Positions 26,301-38,608 of a stretch of DNA of 64,000 nucleotides are shown here, in pieces. How positions within the stretch are numbered: the stretch's first letter is position 1; each line of letters opens with the position of its first letter. The notes under the pieces were generated by a model. It was not told the DNA's origin and searched no databases. It was given only the letters and a program-made list of their open reading frames with translations. Source of the DNA: Varroa destructor (taxonomy: Eukaryota; Arthropoda; Arachnida; Mesostigmata; Varroidae); contig NW_019211457.1 in assembly GCF_002443255.2 (NCBI RefSeq), positions 37,020,105 to 37,084,104 of the forward strand, read 5' to 3'. Both the position numbers and the translations under genes were made by a program.

Positions 26301-29300
26301 AAAGCTTTCGGCCTGCTAGGGGAGCATAACCACAGTAGCGTAGCCGCTGTTTCCCAAGCAGCATTCGCGGAGGCACCTACCTCATGGAGGGTAAACAATT
26401 CACCCATTGGTTCGGAGCTGCGTGGGGGGAAGAGAATAAGGGGAACCAGCCAGAGTTGAATTGGTGGTTAGGAAACATCTACCAGATACAGTGAAAGCAC
26501 GATGGCCACCGACTTAGACGGGTCAGGCAAACTAGTAGAGCATGCAAACTCAGGGTGAATGTGGAAGGCTCAAGGCTGATTGCTCCTTGCAGAGCGCTTC
26601 TACCCGAGCAGGGCCGTCGACCACAGACCGGCTCCCCTTCACTTGGTTCCTTTATCACCTTAACTTTGTCGAGCAGTACAATCCCGTCCTCCACACATGT
26701 TGGGGATCGGGAAAAAGCGCTGTGGCCTGATGCTGTATGTAGACTTCCAGCGTAACCAATGAAATTGATTATTGTATAAATCAAGACGAGAAGGGCGATT
26801 CAGAATGCCGCGCAGCTACCGACTGCTGCTAATATAGCTCTTCTACGAAGACTTCAAAGAGTCATAGAGTAAAGCTGACGGAAAGAACGGGCATCGAATG
26901 GCACCTTACAAACTAAGGGAGCGAAGAGCGATGTGAAGTTGTCTCAAAAAGAGATAGATAGCTGTGTACAAGAGCCTGCGAGCTGGCTTCACAACGACAT
27001 CATTCTAGAAATATGGGAATTGCTGAATTGAAGAAAACGACCGGTGCAAATCACCTCAGATTTGGTCTGTGTCCTCCCGAGGCGGCCAGAGCATTATACC
27101 GACTATCTGTCTTACCCTATGCAAGAAAAACTGAATTGGGAATAATCAACAACAGCGTAGTAGGACATAGGCGACAGGTGCTGTTCTGAGGATTTGTTGG
27201 ATTTGCTTCGAACGAAGCTGGAACTGGAGCCGATGAGAAGTGAAGACAGAAGCAAGTTCGATTAACAAGAAGCCTGCAGGCGTTGTACAGCAAACGAATT
27301 TAACGAGCCCGTTTTTGATCGGAGAAAAATCTAAAATGGACGTGGCCCTGTGTCGTCAACAATAGGGGACTCTTTGTTGGCTGGCCTAAGCTACTTAAGA
27401 CCTGTTACATTAGCGAGAAAAGTAAACTAGTACGATTATTGGCCAGTATCTCACCCTTGTTAACTATGTACCCATAACTGCGACGAATGGTTAGCAAGAT
27501 TTTGCTCGTCCTTTTCTTACTTAAGTTTTGTGCACCCAACGCACGCGCTCTACCAGCTGATTTCCTGTTCGCTATCACTTCACTATGCATCTGTACACCC
27601 CTGCACGCAAGTACAAATGCACATAGACTCATAGATCTCTTTCAAATCAGATCCCAGTATCTAATTTCCATACAAGAGTAGATACCGTCGTATAGCGTAG
27701 CGTAGTGTGGGTACCACGACAGAACCGTCATCAATCGGGCAACATATATACATAAAGGTTTTAGTTCAGTCGTGGCATCAACATTATTATATGTCTTATT
27801 TTCTCTATGTCTAGCTCTGTCTTTATGGACTCGGGCCAGTCTCTTCCCTGCCAGTGCTCATAGCAGTGATATCGCTTTGTTACTAAGCGCTGTTACCAAG
27901 TAGCAACAGTCAAAGCCCAGTCAATAAGCGCGTCCTCATTGGTTGCGGACTAAGACCACAAAAGCCTGATGTCCGATGCTCTGATTGTAACTTCAGCTTA
28001 GGGCAAGAACACCACGCGAGCTGTGTACCTTCTTGAGCGATACTGTTTTGCCAATGTATTATATACGGAGAAAGAAAAAAAAGGATCGCCCTAATGTGTT
28101 AGGGTAGATTATATATCGCAAACTCTACACAAGCAAGGCTCTATGTTTTCATATATCTATGTATATACGTCGACCAAAAGAGAGGTTGTAGAAAGAAGGA
28201 TCACAAGAATTGCCCCCAAAGGAAGAGTGAAAAGGCCGGATGCGGCCACCATTAATAAAGAAGGACCAGCCGCAACGGCTGCCGAGGCCTCTTTTCTTTA
28301 GCCAGGACTTTACTTGCACAGGCGGTTGCTTCTGTGGCGACTTTGGAAGCTTCTCCCGCCTTTGGACCGTAGCTGCGCGATCTCAGAACTCCGAATGGAA
28401 CTGGATTCCGAATAGGACACGAACCCGACAGATATACTGAGTTCTTGATGAGCATGATGTAAAAAATAGCATTGGGTCAAGGCATAATGTAAATCGCAGC
28501 ACACGTACTGAAGTAGATTGCCGATGTAGAAGTACACTATATATAAAGTACGCACATACAGGACTCCGATAATACATGGACAGGTCGTAACGATTAGTAT
28601 AAATAGAAGCTTGTTCTTTCTTGACTGAGTACGATCTTCGTTTTCGATTTTTTTTTCGCCTCGACTATCAGCACTTGTGGGCGACTGGACTGCTGGCAAT
28701 ATGGGGTTTTGCTATACAAAATGAGCCGTCCCATCAACGAGACTGCATATTCCACGCCCGAAGCAGCTACTATTTAGGCTCTTTTTTTTTCTTTGTTCAA
28801 CTTCCTGCGACCTGTTTCTCTCATACAAAATCGATCACACGATTTCAAGGCGTTCTTTCCATGCATATCTACAGTTATGGCAAGCGATGAATCTAAACTG
28901 ATATTTTTCGGCGACAGCTACGCTGCTTCATAAGACGCCAAGTTCGCTCTGCATCCCGTGAGCTGGTTCGTCTGTCTTTCCACTCATACATGAACGACAT
29001 GTCTACCTTTTTTCCTTTGATGCACATCCGTCCTCGTGTCCGCGTTGTTGCATGCAAGCCATTGGTCCTAATCATCGGTTCGGTTCGCGTCGCTTTACGC
29101 CTCGTCTAAGTGGGCGAAACATGTGATTACTATACAACTCGTTATCCATGTGATGATACGCTCACTTTTCTATCCGAGTCTAACCGTTGAAATGTCTGGT
29201 TTCATCCAATGTAAAATTCAGCCATCTATTTCGACCTACCGGTATCCGCAAAGTGGCAATATAGCAGACCCAAAACATAGTGGAAATCTATAACAGTCCA

Positions 29301-32300
29301 CGCGCACGATCATGATACTCAAACAAACACATACAACATCTTTTCTCTCGCTTGCTCAGATCGGATCTGGTCGTCGTTTTGCTTTTTGTCCTTTCACCGA
29401 CTTACCGTCTGGTTGACGCGGCTGACCGAATCTGTCAGCTTACTACTGTTGCAGCAGCTAATCTAGATTCTAAGGTGCTGAGCTACATGCGACAGCGACT
29501 GATCATTCACTTGATCAAACGACAAGTCGAATTGATTTGTCACTGCACCATTTTTGTCGTTTCAGGTCCGTAAAAAGTTGGTTCCTTATGAAAAACTCCT
29601 ACTTAGGACGCATACTGTACATTAGGTCACTGCCCGTTTCCTGGCAGCTTCTTAAACTCTTTTTGACTGAAAGTGACGAGCTATATTGGCTGTTGAAAAA
29701 CTTACTTGTGGCTCAAATATAAATACATAATTTCACATAAAATTCTGTTGAGTTTCTAATAAATAGACTAAACAAGAGCATGTTGCTCTAATGGGTGAAC
29801 AAATAGGTCAGATATATGGCTAAAAGCCAGTGGTACTCAGATTCGTGTGCAGCGGCGCGCGCTGTGGCAATATAGGCTTCACGTGGAGAAGACGTGAGCC
29901 GTCATCCAAACTTATTCAGTATATACTCCGTTGTTGTAAGTGTATAATTTCCAACGCAATTAGCTTCTGAACCCAAGCATTCGATAGAATCGGTGCGGTT
30001 GAAAACCCAACCACATCTCAATCTATTTGCACTTCTGCTCGTTCCCCCTACCGCCCTCTACGGGGACGCCGCTCTACCTCCAGCTCCCCCCCACTAGCAT
30101 GGCTATCACCTGTGGTACACCAACACTACTGCCGCACTAGCGCTATTTGCCGAGCAAATCCCCGATTTACAACTTAATAAATGCAAAAACTTGCCTTCTG
30201 CTTTGACTCGACTGTGAGCTGTGGGACGCATGAACCCCGGCCCTCCGCGCGATGGAGAAGCGAACAGTGGCGGGGGAATATCGGCCAGCTACCTCCAACT
30301 AGTGGCACCCGTTTAGGCCGCCACGCTGTGCATATTCACTGTACAACGCCTGGTTGTCCGTCGCCTGCCTCGTGCATAGTCCAATGCGGCCGTTAATGAA
30401 CTCACATTCTCGCTGTCAAAAGTCGCTTGCAGTACCTTTTTTGCGCCCATTCAAGCAATTATAGTACATACATAAGGGGTTCTTCTATGTAACCGCTGTA
30501 ATTGTAAGCTGGGCAGGAAGAAGAGCGACCAAGTGAATAAAAATGATATTAAGCGTCACCGAAAAATCAGCTGCCTCCGCGCAGCCAGTCAGGCAGATCA
30601 GTCAATGATTGTAACTAAATGGTTTAGCGTTTCGTTCCATGTTGCTACATAGAACAGCTGTTTAAAATAGGTCAGTTAGAACGAAATTGAAAACGAATTT
30701 GATCTATGTTATTTACACATCGATACAGGGTAAAGGCTATATTTATTGATATAGTCAGTAATGTATGTAAATATTCGTGTATACGACTATTTACATGTAT
30801 TATATAGCACAACATGGATGCGCGAAAAAATTCTTAAAAGATGCTTACTTCAATTACCGCATACGAAGTGACGAACCCCCGAGGCCTGTCTCGCCGCAAC
30901 GAGCAGTCGTTTCGCTGGCTCAGCCGGTTTGCTGCTACTGATGTGCTCTTTCCTCTTCTATCATAAGTGGAGGAATTGATTATAAAAGCAGTGTCGTCGT
31001 CGTCGTCGTCGTCGACAGATGACCTACCCAGCAGGCGTCGCCAACTCGGAGCTAGCACGCGTGTGCCGCCGAGAGCCGATGGCGTGAGCAAATTTAAGTA
31101 AATTTGTCATTATTAGAAGCGAAAGAAAATTTTAATTTCTGAAAAATAACCGACTGGTTTCGCTCGTTCGTTCGTTCCCTAGTATATTACTGCGGTTCCG
31201 TTCCTTGTCTCCGTGTATTTTTGCTGGCTCTGCACACATTTCGGCATGGGAGCAGGTACGGGCCAGCATGCATTTAAATATCGCCGCTTTTCATATCCTG
31301 CCAGCTTAGAAGTCAGTCAAACAGCAACAGCGGTAGCAGATCAGACCATACGTAGGGCCTGCAGGCTCATTCGAGGCGAACGCTGACCCAGCCCCCCTTC
31401 CATCGTCAGTTGGCGGCCACAATGAGAGGGCTGTCCATTTTAAAGAAAAAGAAAGTAGAAAGCTTAAAACTAAAGTATTCGTCACCAAAATGGGACCTGG
31501 CTAAGTGTGCCCATTCGACTGATGATATGCCAATGGCCTAGACTGTTCCGAAGGAAGAGAGATGGACACACTAAGGCATCATGATGTACTGAAGCACTCC
31601 TATGTAGGCTTTTCCCAATTTGTTGCACTTAGTAATAAAAAACGTCTGTATCTATCGCAATCAGATTCCTGTATCGAAACGCAAGCAAACGTTTTTATAT
31701 AGGTCAGCATTAAATCTTCGAGGCGTAATGCGAATAAGCCTCAGCATCTGTTTTTAAAGAACGCTAGTTGTGTGAATGTCAGGGTAGAATCCCTTAAGAT
31801 GTGCATATGCTGTTTTTATCTTTGTATATGTGTGCACTCTTTCTATAATGTGCAAGTGAGTTTATAAAATATAGCAAAGAAATACTTTCGCCGAAGAGAC
31901 AGGATCCCCACTGGGAGAGGTGACATACTCATTGCGATTCTACGGCTCGCTTATGTCTGCCGCAGCTCAAAACTTCGCAGACGGCGCTTCGCACCCTCTT
32001 ATATCAAAATCAACATCGATGTAGTTGCTTCTGTGGTCCCGTATAGTAAGTCCTCGGCGCACTATGCGTCCACCTCTCTACTGGTAGCAGACCCATCATT
32101 ATGTCACGGTCGCCAACCTCGAAGAGGTGTCGTCATTTTCGACGCAAAAGAATCAAGAGGCAAGGAAAACAAGAAGACGAAAAGATTGAAGAGGAACTGC
32201 CAGCAAAAGCTGCTGCTGCAAGCGGACAAGTAGGGGGGGGGGGGGACGAGGGGGCACGGAGCACGGACCTGACCTCGACGTTGTGCTTGCCCCATCCGCC

Positions 32301-35300
32301 GCCGTGGTCGAGCCATCGCTGTTGTTGTTATCGTCATCCGCCATTGAGATCTCGGTTTTTGGCTTGAATGAGCTATGGTTCGCCAGTCAACCGACGAAAC
32401 AAACTGTCTCTACACTCATTGTCCCTTTTTCCTTGTTCGCAGTTCTTTCTTTCTTAGCAATACAATGTACCAATGGGTTGAATTGGGACGCGTCGTCGAG
32501 TCCTGTTGAGTTTTGTCCCCTGCTCGAACCAAACAGGATTGAAGAGGGTCCATTGTGCAGCCATGACGTTTGCCGCTGCTGCTGCTACTACTACTGTGAC
32601 TGCCGCTGTTCATCGATGATGGCATTGACGGAAACACCATCATCACTACCACCGCCGTCGCCGCCGCTGCAATAGAGTAGCGCTACTGTCGACAGCATCC
32701 ACAAGACAACGTTTGACATCAACATTGTCACGTTGCTGCCTTTTGTAACTGAAAAAGCGAAACGGGTCACGAGTGAGCAACGGGCGACAGAGAGACAGTG
32801 AGCGAATGTCCTCAACGTTTTACCATTTCTAAGAGTGAAACTAGACCATGGTTGGTCCTACGGTAAATGTACTGGCGCGCAGTTGACTAGTCGAGATTAC
32901 CTGAATCGACTAGGACAAACGTGCAGAGCAATAGAATTCGTTAAACACATGATTCATAACACATGTCAGCGTGAATTGTACTAGGTGCCACTGATCGCTC
33001 GGCCATTTTCGCTAGTTTCTCGGCTAACAATAGGATCTACAACAGTATTACAATAGAATTTGCGAACGTATTCTCTCCCGTTTTTCGAAGAAAGTACATT
33101 TGAAAAAAGAAAGCAGCTCAAGGCGAGGTTCGTTTATGTTGTCACCTTCGTCGCATTGTTCATTATAAACAGATTTGTAACGTTTTGCTGAAATTAACTA
33201 TTACATCCATGTATATACAACATTACATCAAGCGCTACAAGGATAATGGCAAATTCACTCATACAAATTAGCCACTATAGCTCTCTATTTAATGGGAAAC
33301 GTCGTCGACGCGGTTAAGCTATCTGGACTTTCCCTATTCTCGTTTCCCGACAAAATGTCTTTCTTTTTTTTTATCCTTCAGATATCTGAATCCATCGAAA
33401 TGTCCACCATTGCTGGACGTTGTCTATATCAGCATCTGTATCTTTATCAACTATTCTACTTCTGATATTCAGTTGTGTTAATGGTGCAAACGCGCTTGAC
33501 CATTTTCCGCTGGCGGTGCTACACTACCACCATCCATCGTTTTCGCTATGAGATGGCACCTTGTTGAAACTGTCGAAAACGAACTCTTCTGGCGTCTCTT
33601 GTTCACGATGCTGTTATCACAGTCGCTGCTGTTGCTAATGGCGATGTTCACTGAAATAATCTATATACGTATTACTAAGGAGTAGCTAGGCAGCTTAACA
33701 AGCGAAAAGGACCAGTGGTACTTTTTACGCTCTCAGGCATTATTTTTTTTTCCCTCCTTTTTAACTAAATCTTTGGCGTCCTCTTCGCGATTCTGGACTT
33801 CTTGCCCTCCGTCTGCCTTTCGGCAAATCTTTGTCCAGTTGCGGCGGTAGCGTCTCAATTTTATTTTTTCCTTCCGTTCCGACTCAGTGTGGGATGCTGT
33901 TTTAGTGCCAGCCTAATCATGGTCTGCCTGCTTCATTTAGTCAGGCAGAGCAGAACGAACATTTATAGAAAGAATCAACGCTTTTAACAACGCACGTCGA
34001 AGCCTCAATGGAAAATAACTGCTGTATCGTTAATTAAATTGAATTATTATAATTTTATATGATCTTTGTCGGCCTTTTTAGTGCTGGCGTCCGGGGAGAA
34101 AAGGACGAGAGTGAACAGTTGCATGTGCCTTCATCGTCGCCATTCGCCCGGCAAGGAATATAATAAACGCAAGTTCTATATTCAACGTATCAATGGTTAC
34201 AGACGCTGGAACCAGGAGGGCAAAAAAAAGAGACGCCATTGACTCAAATTAAGCCACTTATACACACACAGACACGTATGGGCGTCCCGTCACTCTGCAT
34301 GGGGATGGAATGGCTTTAAAGTTAGTACGTCGATGTAGCTAAGCCATACCGCATTCGTTCGAATCGTGAAAGGTCCAACGGGTAGAGCGGTGAGTTTTCA
34401 GGCATCATTCAAATGAGTGTGTGATCAACAGTAGCAATCATCTCCCTGCTTATCTATCGTTCAATCTTGCTTTGATGAAGCCAAGGCTTCTTATGAAGAT
34501 AGTACGTTTAGCGGTGTAAAGTTCCTATTGTCTGTTGACGCAAAAAGCGCGGCCTTGCTCAGGAATCAAAAACAAAAAGATATAAGCTCGGCAGACAAAG
34601 GTCAATAATTTCGACGAATTCAAATCGCTATTGGCGCGTTCATTAATCGTTGAAAAAAGGACAAAAGGCATTTAGGACCATTCGCTGTTAAGGTCGCAAC
34701 GCCAGGTTCTTTGTTACGAGTCGGAAGGATGATTGCGCATATGCGCTTCCGATAACCCACCTGGACGCGTGCAATTAACCAAACAATATTCAATAGTAGC
34801 TATGAGTTTGTGAATTTGAATTAAGCACTCTGTTGATTAAGAACAGCTGATGCCGCCGCGCGAGTTCGCATGAGCGAACGTAATCACATCATTGACCGAT
34901 CTTTTATTGCTTCGGAACGAAGGATTTTTCCAGACCACGCCCTGTGCAGGAACTTCGAAGTTGCACGGCTTTGTTACACACCGTTTTCTATTAGGCAGGT
35001 GATTATGCCTTTGCTGGGTAACGCAGTCAGCTGTACTCATTCCGTCATCATTTCTATTTTTATTCAAGCTTCGAATTTTGATGATCTCCTACTTCTCTGA
35101 TCAAGTAGAACGGCAGTACCAACAGTAACAGCGGTGGAGTGCTGCTACCGTTATGTATGCTCATACAAGCTTTGCAGCTACAGCCAGTGCAACACAATAG
35201 TTGCACTGGCTGTAGCTGCAAAGGACGGTCGCTTCAACGACGCGCGACTCCCGGACAGGTCAGATTAGCAGAAGTAGGCCTTATTTTCCAATCAGTACCT

Positions 35301-36619
35301 ACGTGTGTACTATCCGACGTTGCTCGTGTCACTTTTGGTTACCGTAAGCTTTTCTCTTTATTGCGCTCACTTGTCGCCCATTGGCCCTGCTGATCACTGG
35401 CCGGCTTTGGCCTTGGTTAGAGTGATCTAGCACTGTTACGGCCTGTTGGTGTAGTTTCTTTTACGACACGAAAACGCAGACTTCTTGTTAACTGTCCCCC
35501 CGTTTGCGTAAGGTATCTTCCTTTATCGATCTCCCACTTCTATCTTCGCCTCTCTTCATGTTCCTTCTTCACTGTTGTCGTCCACTGCTCAGATCGCGCT
35601 TCCCGATTCTCTCTTCGGCGCTCTCGATTACTCCTTCTTTATTTTGGCACTTCGTCAAATTTACGTCGGTTCTTTTTCTGTCACCTAGTGCGTCCCTAAA
35701 TTGCTCGTTAGAACTTCTGTTCTTCCTGCTGTCCGCTCTTATTGGCTTCAATAGTGTGGCCGCTGTCAGTCTCGTGCTGCGGACGTTCTCTAAATATGGC
35801 CATCTCCGCTTTATGGTGATTGCCGCGTTTAAATCAAAGACGAAACACTAAACATTCTGATGAAACGAGCCCAATGTGGAGTCGGAGAGACGAGAATCAG
35901 GCCCGAAAGAATCGCCCAGGAAGCGCCAATAAACTAACATTAAAATTCGAGGTACAGAACGTCCGGTCAGAAGCATCAGTTAACCGTGGTAGAATTAAGC
36001 AGCACTTCAGACCCGATTAGCTTCATGAAAGCCAGATGGGGCGCAGTTATCGTCAAATGAATCTTCCTTACTCACTCATCGATGTACGCTATTTTACTTA
36101 AAAGCATCCTCACATTCTTCAAGATGAGATTCCTCATCAAAAAAGGTAGCGATGCTTTAATGTTCAGTTGCTCAATCATTCTAGAGCTGCAATTGTAAGA
36201 GATACGGACCATGCGATGTAGACGAGTGGATGATTGTTATAAATAATAACAATAAAGGAGTACAAAAAGAAGACACGAGCTTTGGCATAATGAAGAAAAG
36301 TTTCGGTTTGACGTGCTCGTTCTTGGCTTTGTTAGTAGATCATGATCATTGCGAGAATAAGATGAGTAAATCGAATGGGGTGGTCAGGGGAACGATAGTC
36401 ATCAGGCGAATGATTGATTGACCAAATACGACTGACAAATGATTATATCGACGACACATTGCTTCACGTATATCGGTAAAGTTGTTAGCGTTTGACGACA
36501 ATCCTAAGACTGACCTACCAGCTTAAATAGGCAAGCGCAAATTTTCTAATAATTAAATAACCATAAGGATAGAACAGAAGATAGCTAAGTGTGCCGTTCA
36601 TTCTTCATCTGAATTACAG
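20301..36619. other. Non-coding upstream region, right part (toward the first coding exon)
   Basis: Contains a 12-base A run (about 20627-20638), TA tracts, a GTC run (30993-31014) and a 23-bp hairpin. The minus-strand frame 23144-22626 (172 codons from an ATG) is the longest ATG frame here and is unrecognised. A possible exon with a good pyrimidine-rich acceptor begins at 29360. The non-coding 5' exon(s) implied by the acceptor at 36618-36619 may lie in this stretch, but UTR exons cannot be identified from sequence alone. Confidence 0.45.
35170..35223. repeat. Perfect 23-bp hairpin with 8-nt loop
   Basis: The arm CTTTGCAGCTACAGCCAGTG continues with CAA (35170-35192). Its exact reverse complement lies at 35201-35223, with CACAATAG between. 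No mismatch occurs in the 23 base pairs. It lies about 1.4 kb upstream of the first coding exon. It is too short and too perfect for a typical animal microRNA precursor. It could be a recent fold-back insertion, the termini of a tiny element, or an RNA hairpin in a 5' intron. Confidence 0.6.
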
Positions 36620-36700
36620 ATGGCTTCGAAGAGGAAGAGTCCTCCCACAAAGCTCCACACCCCTAACCATTCAAACCCCAACGGAGAGGAAACTGAGCTT

Positions 36701-36733
<33 letters not shown>

Positions 36734-36790
36734 AATCACAACGGAAGCCTTACCGGAAGTGGACGTAACTCGCCTGAGAGCACTCAACTC
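36620..36790 (+). CDS. First coding exon of a SoxD-like transcription factor gene
   Basis: Encodes residues 1-57. The protein starts MASKRKSPPTKLHTP, then has a polar stretch, 12 Asn (residues 28-39) and a Ser/Gly/Pro-rich tail ending SPESTQL. The exon is 171 nt and ends in phase 0 at a strong donor (CTC|GTAAGTAA). The ATG lies immediately after a consensus acceptor (GAATTACAG|ATGG) and an in-frame TAA lies upstream at 36554-36556. The ATG is therefore the likely start, with a non-coding exon further upstream. Vertebrate Sox5 and Sox6 begin Met-Ser-Ser-Lys (recalled from memory), which fits but is weak on its own; the main support for SoxD is the third exon. SoxD proteins are nuclear HMG-box factors that dimerise through an N-terminal coiled coil. 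Exon structure is well supported; family assignment is moderate. Confidence 0.72.
36701..36736 (+). repeat. AAC microsatellite coding for a 12-Asn run
   Basis: Ten AAC followed by two AAT, in frame inside the first coding exon. Asn runs from AAC repeats are frequent in arthropod transcription factors, and their length is often polymorphic. The run lies in a region expected to be disordered. Confidence 0.8.
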
Positions 36791-37042
36791 GTAAGTAATT
36801 ATGTAGTTACGTTTTACTTCGATTGAGTAACTTTATCAGGCAATAGTTTATCACCCACTCCATCTCCTAAAGGCTACTCTGAGCATTGACTATTTAGATT
36901 TACAAGCACGTAAATATGAAATCACTGGAGAAAGTATGACGACTAAGTTTGTACCAGTACAATTATAATGCGTTTCGTTCTGCAAACGATTTATGTAAGG
37001 TCAAAGATTCGAGCAGTTGCTTTGTTTTTTTTTTTTATACAT

Positions 37043-37214
37043 TATTCTACACAGTCGCACATGTTTGTTTTCTATTTAGAGCTCAAACGAAAGCCGTTTT
37101 TATTGGAACGCTAATAAGGGGTCCGTGTATTGCAATGTGATAATTGTATTATTAGAAGTATCGATGATCGCACCGACGAAAAGACGCGTTGGCATTTTGC
37201 TTATAGCTAATTTG
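37043..37214 (-). promoter_or_regulatory. 3' UTR with AATAAA poly(A) signal of the nested antisense gene
   Basis: On the minus strand, AATAAA lies at 37104-37099, about 110 bases after the stop codon. A GU-rich stretch (TGTGCGACTGTGTAG, 37062-37048) follows about 40 bases further on. This is the usual order for cleavage and polyadenylation signals. A single AATAAA would be weak evidence in AT-rich DNA, but its position behind a coding-like terminal exon supports a 3' end here. Confidence 0.45.
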
Positions 37215-37519
37215 TCATCTCTGAAAACCTCCAGCAGGGACATGAGTCATACGAGGAGGCTGCGTATGTGCAGCCTTTAAAGTGTGCTCCAGGCCTGGGA
37301 GCATATACCGATCCTCGTAGAAAACGATGGGGCCGACATTGTAGCTGGGATCTGGCCGATGATGAAGATAGCACTTAACAATTTTGCAGGCCTTATGAAG
37401 GAGCTCGTCGTTCTCGCAGTTGAGGTGTTCGCGTTTGGCGGCCCACGCAAATTTGAAGACGACAAAGAACGACGGTGACTGAATAAGGTTTCGCAATGCA
37501 GTTTCATCGTTAGAGTGTA
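37215..37519 (-). CDS. Terminal coding exon of the nested antisense gene
   Basis: The best coding signal on the minus strand. Roughly two thirds of the first 70 or so codons end in G or C, in a local background that is AT-rich. Acceptor GACAACAACAG|TACACTC gives phase 1, as the preceding exon requires; another acceptor (TTATTCAG, exon start 37478) would break the frame. It encodes residues 145-244, including ALRNLIQSP, FKFAWAAKREHLNCENDELL and GPIVFYEDRYMLPGLEHTLK, and ends PAGGFQR before TGA (37217-37215). The joined three-exon coding sequence is 735 nt, 244 residues plus stop. The composition looks like a soluble helical protein. I do not recognise the family and assign no function. Confidence 0.58.
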
Positions 37520-38216
37520 CTGTTGTTGTCTATAACAGCGACGTTATTATTTACTTGCTCGCTGCTGGCAGTATTGTAAATCTTATATCATTAGCCCAAT
37601 TGAATGACTATAGAGCGTCTTTTGATTTAATCTATTCCGTGTCTTTATGTGTTATTATCATGTGCGTCTAACGCGTCTACATCTAACTTTTATGCTGAAT
37701 ACGCGAACCTGCGATACCCCCACAGCAGGGAGGAGGAGGAGGGGGGGGGGGAGTAGTAATCGTAGAGTTGGAATCTGATACAAACAGCAATCAACATCGG
37801 GTTAAAAGATCTGGTTCGTTGACAGAACTGGAGAAAAAATATTTAGCATCTTGTTAGGCAAAAGCAAGACATGCCCCCTGATCTGTCTTCTTTTCTCAGG
37901 TGGCCCAGCAGTTGTCGAATCTCGAGATTGTGATCTTCAGATGTCATCTAACCGTAAAGCTGCTCTTCCTTTGGAACTTAAGTCTTGGCTTTTATCTGCC
38001 CGTTTTTCCACTTGGGCCTTTATTTTCCTTGTCCTACTCAACTCTCTGGCTCCAGTGTTCTTTTGTGGTTGAATGTTTGATTGTTTCGGTTTGTCTGTGT
38101 ACGTTCGCTTTTGTGATACAGCCGTAGTCTACATGAGCGTTCTTCGACCGTTAATCCCTAAGCTCAATAAAGTCGTTCGTCTGAATGTTTCTCTAAGAAA
38201 GGGAGCAGACGGGGGA

Positions 38217-38270
38217 AGGGCGGGCGGGCGGGCGGGCGGACGGACGGACCGACCGACCAACGGACGGATG
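38217..38270 (+). repeat. Drifting tetranucleotide tract GGGC to GGAC to GACC
   Basis: Runs of GGGC change to GGAC and then GACC/GGAC within about 50 bases. This is a pattern of slippage combined with point changes. It lies in the intron between the terminal exon and exon 2 of the nested antisense gene. Confidence 0.6.
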
Positions 38271-38443
38271 GGAAGATATTGCTCGTGACACTGAGTCGAG
38301 AGATCAAACTTTTACGAGTTTATCAACGACTAAACTAAAACCGAAATGCGTCTAGAGTCGAATAAAACGCAAGCAGATCTCCTGACTGAGTTTACTGTTG
38401 TCGAACGAGCTGATTCGTTGTGGATAGTAGCCATACAACTTAC

Positions 38444-38608
38444 TATTGTATACACAGGGCAAGTGATTGGAGAACGGCGCATTATGTGTATACAAGGGTA
38501 AATCTAAACGACGATTATAATAGCGACCACACACAAGAGCACAAATAACTTCAAGCATATCGGCAGCGATCGCAAGGCTAACGGGAGCAGCCTTAACAGT
38601 AACGATGC
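38444..38608 (-). CDS. Second coding exon of the nested antisense gene
   Basis: A 165-nt exon between acceptor CATCCTCTACAG and a near-ideal donor (TACAATA|GTAAGTTG). It enters in phase 1 and leaves in phase 1, so it joins the flanking exons without a stop. It encodes residues 89-143. An apolar helical stretch (APVSLAIAADMLEVICALVC) is followed by a basic, aromatic part (GRYYNRR) and ends HLPCVYN. The apolar stretch contains Asp and Glu, so a packed helix is more likely than a membrane span. Third codon positions are T-rich, unlike the terminal exon, so this exon rests mainly on splice sites and phase. Confidence 0.42.

Noticed and set aside
37215..37478. Acceptor TTATTCAG for the nested terminal exon
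   Set aside because: It is a good-looking acceptor, but entering there from exon 2 (phase 1) shifts the frame into an early stop. The acceptor at 37520-37521 keeps it open.
37277..37507. Alternative frames over the terminal exon of the nested gene (minus 37507-37277, plus 37284-37478)
   Set aside because: These are shadows of the real frame. They lack its third-position bias and do not fit the splice phases.
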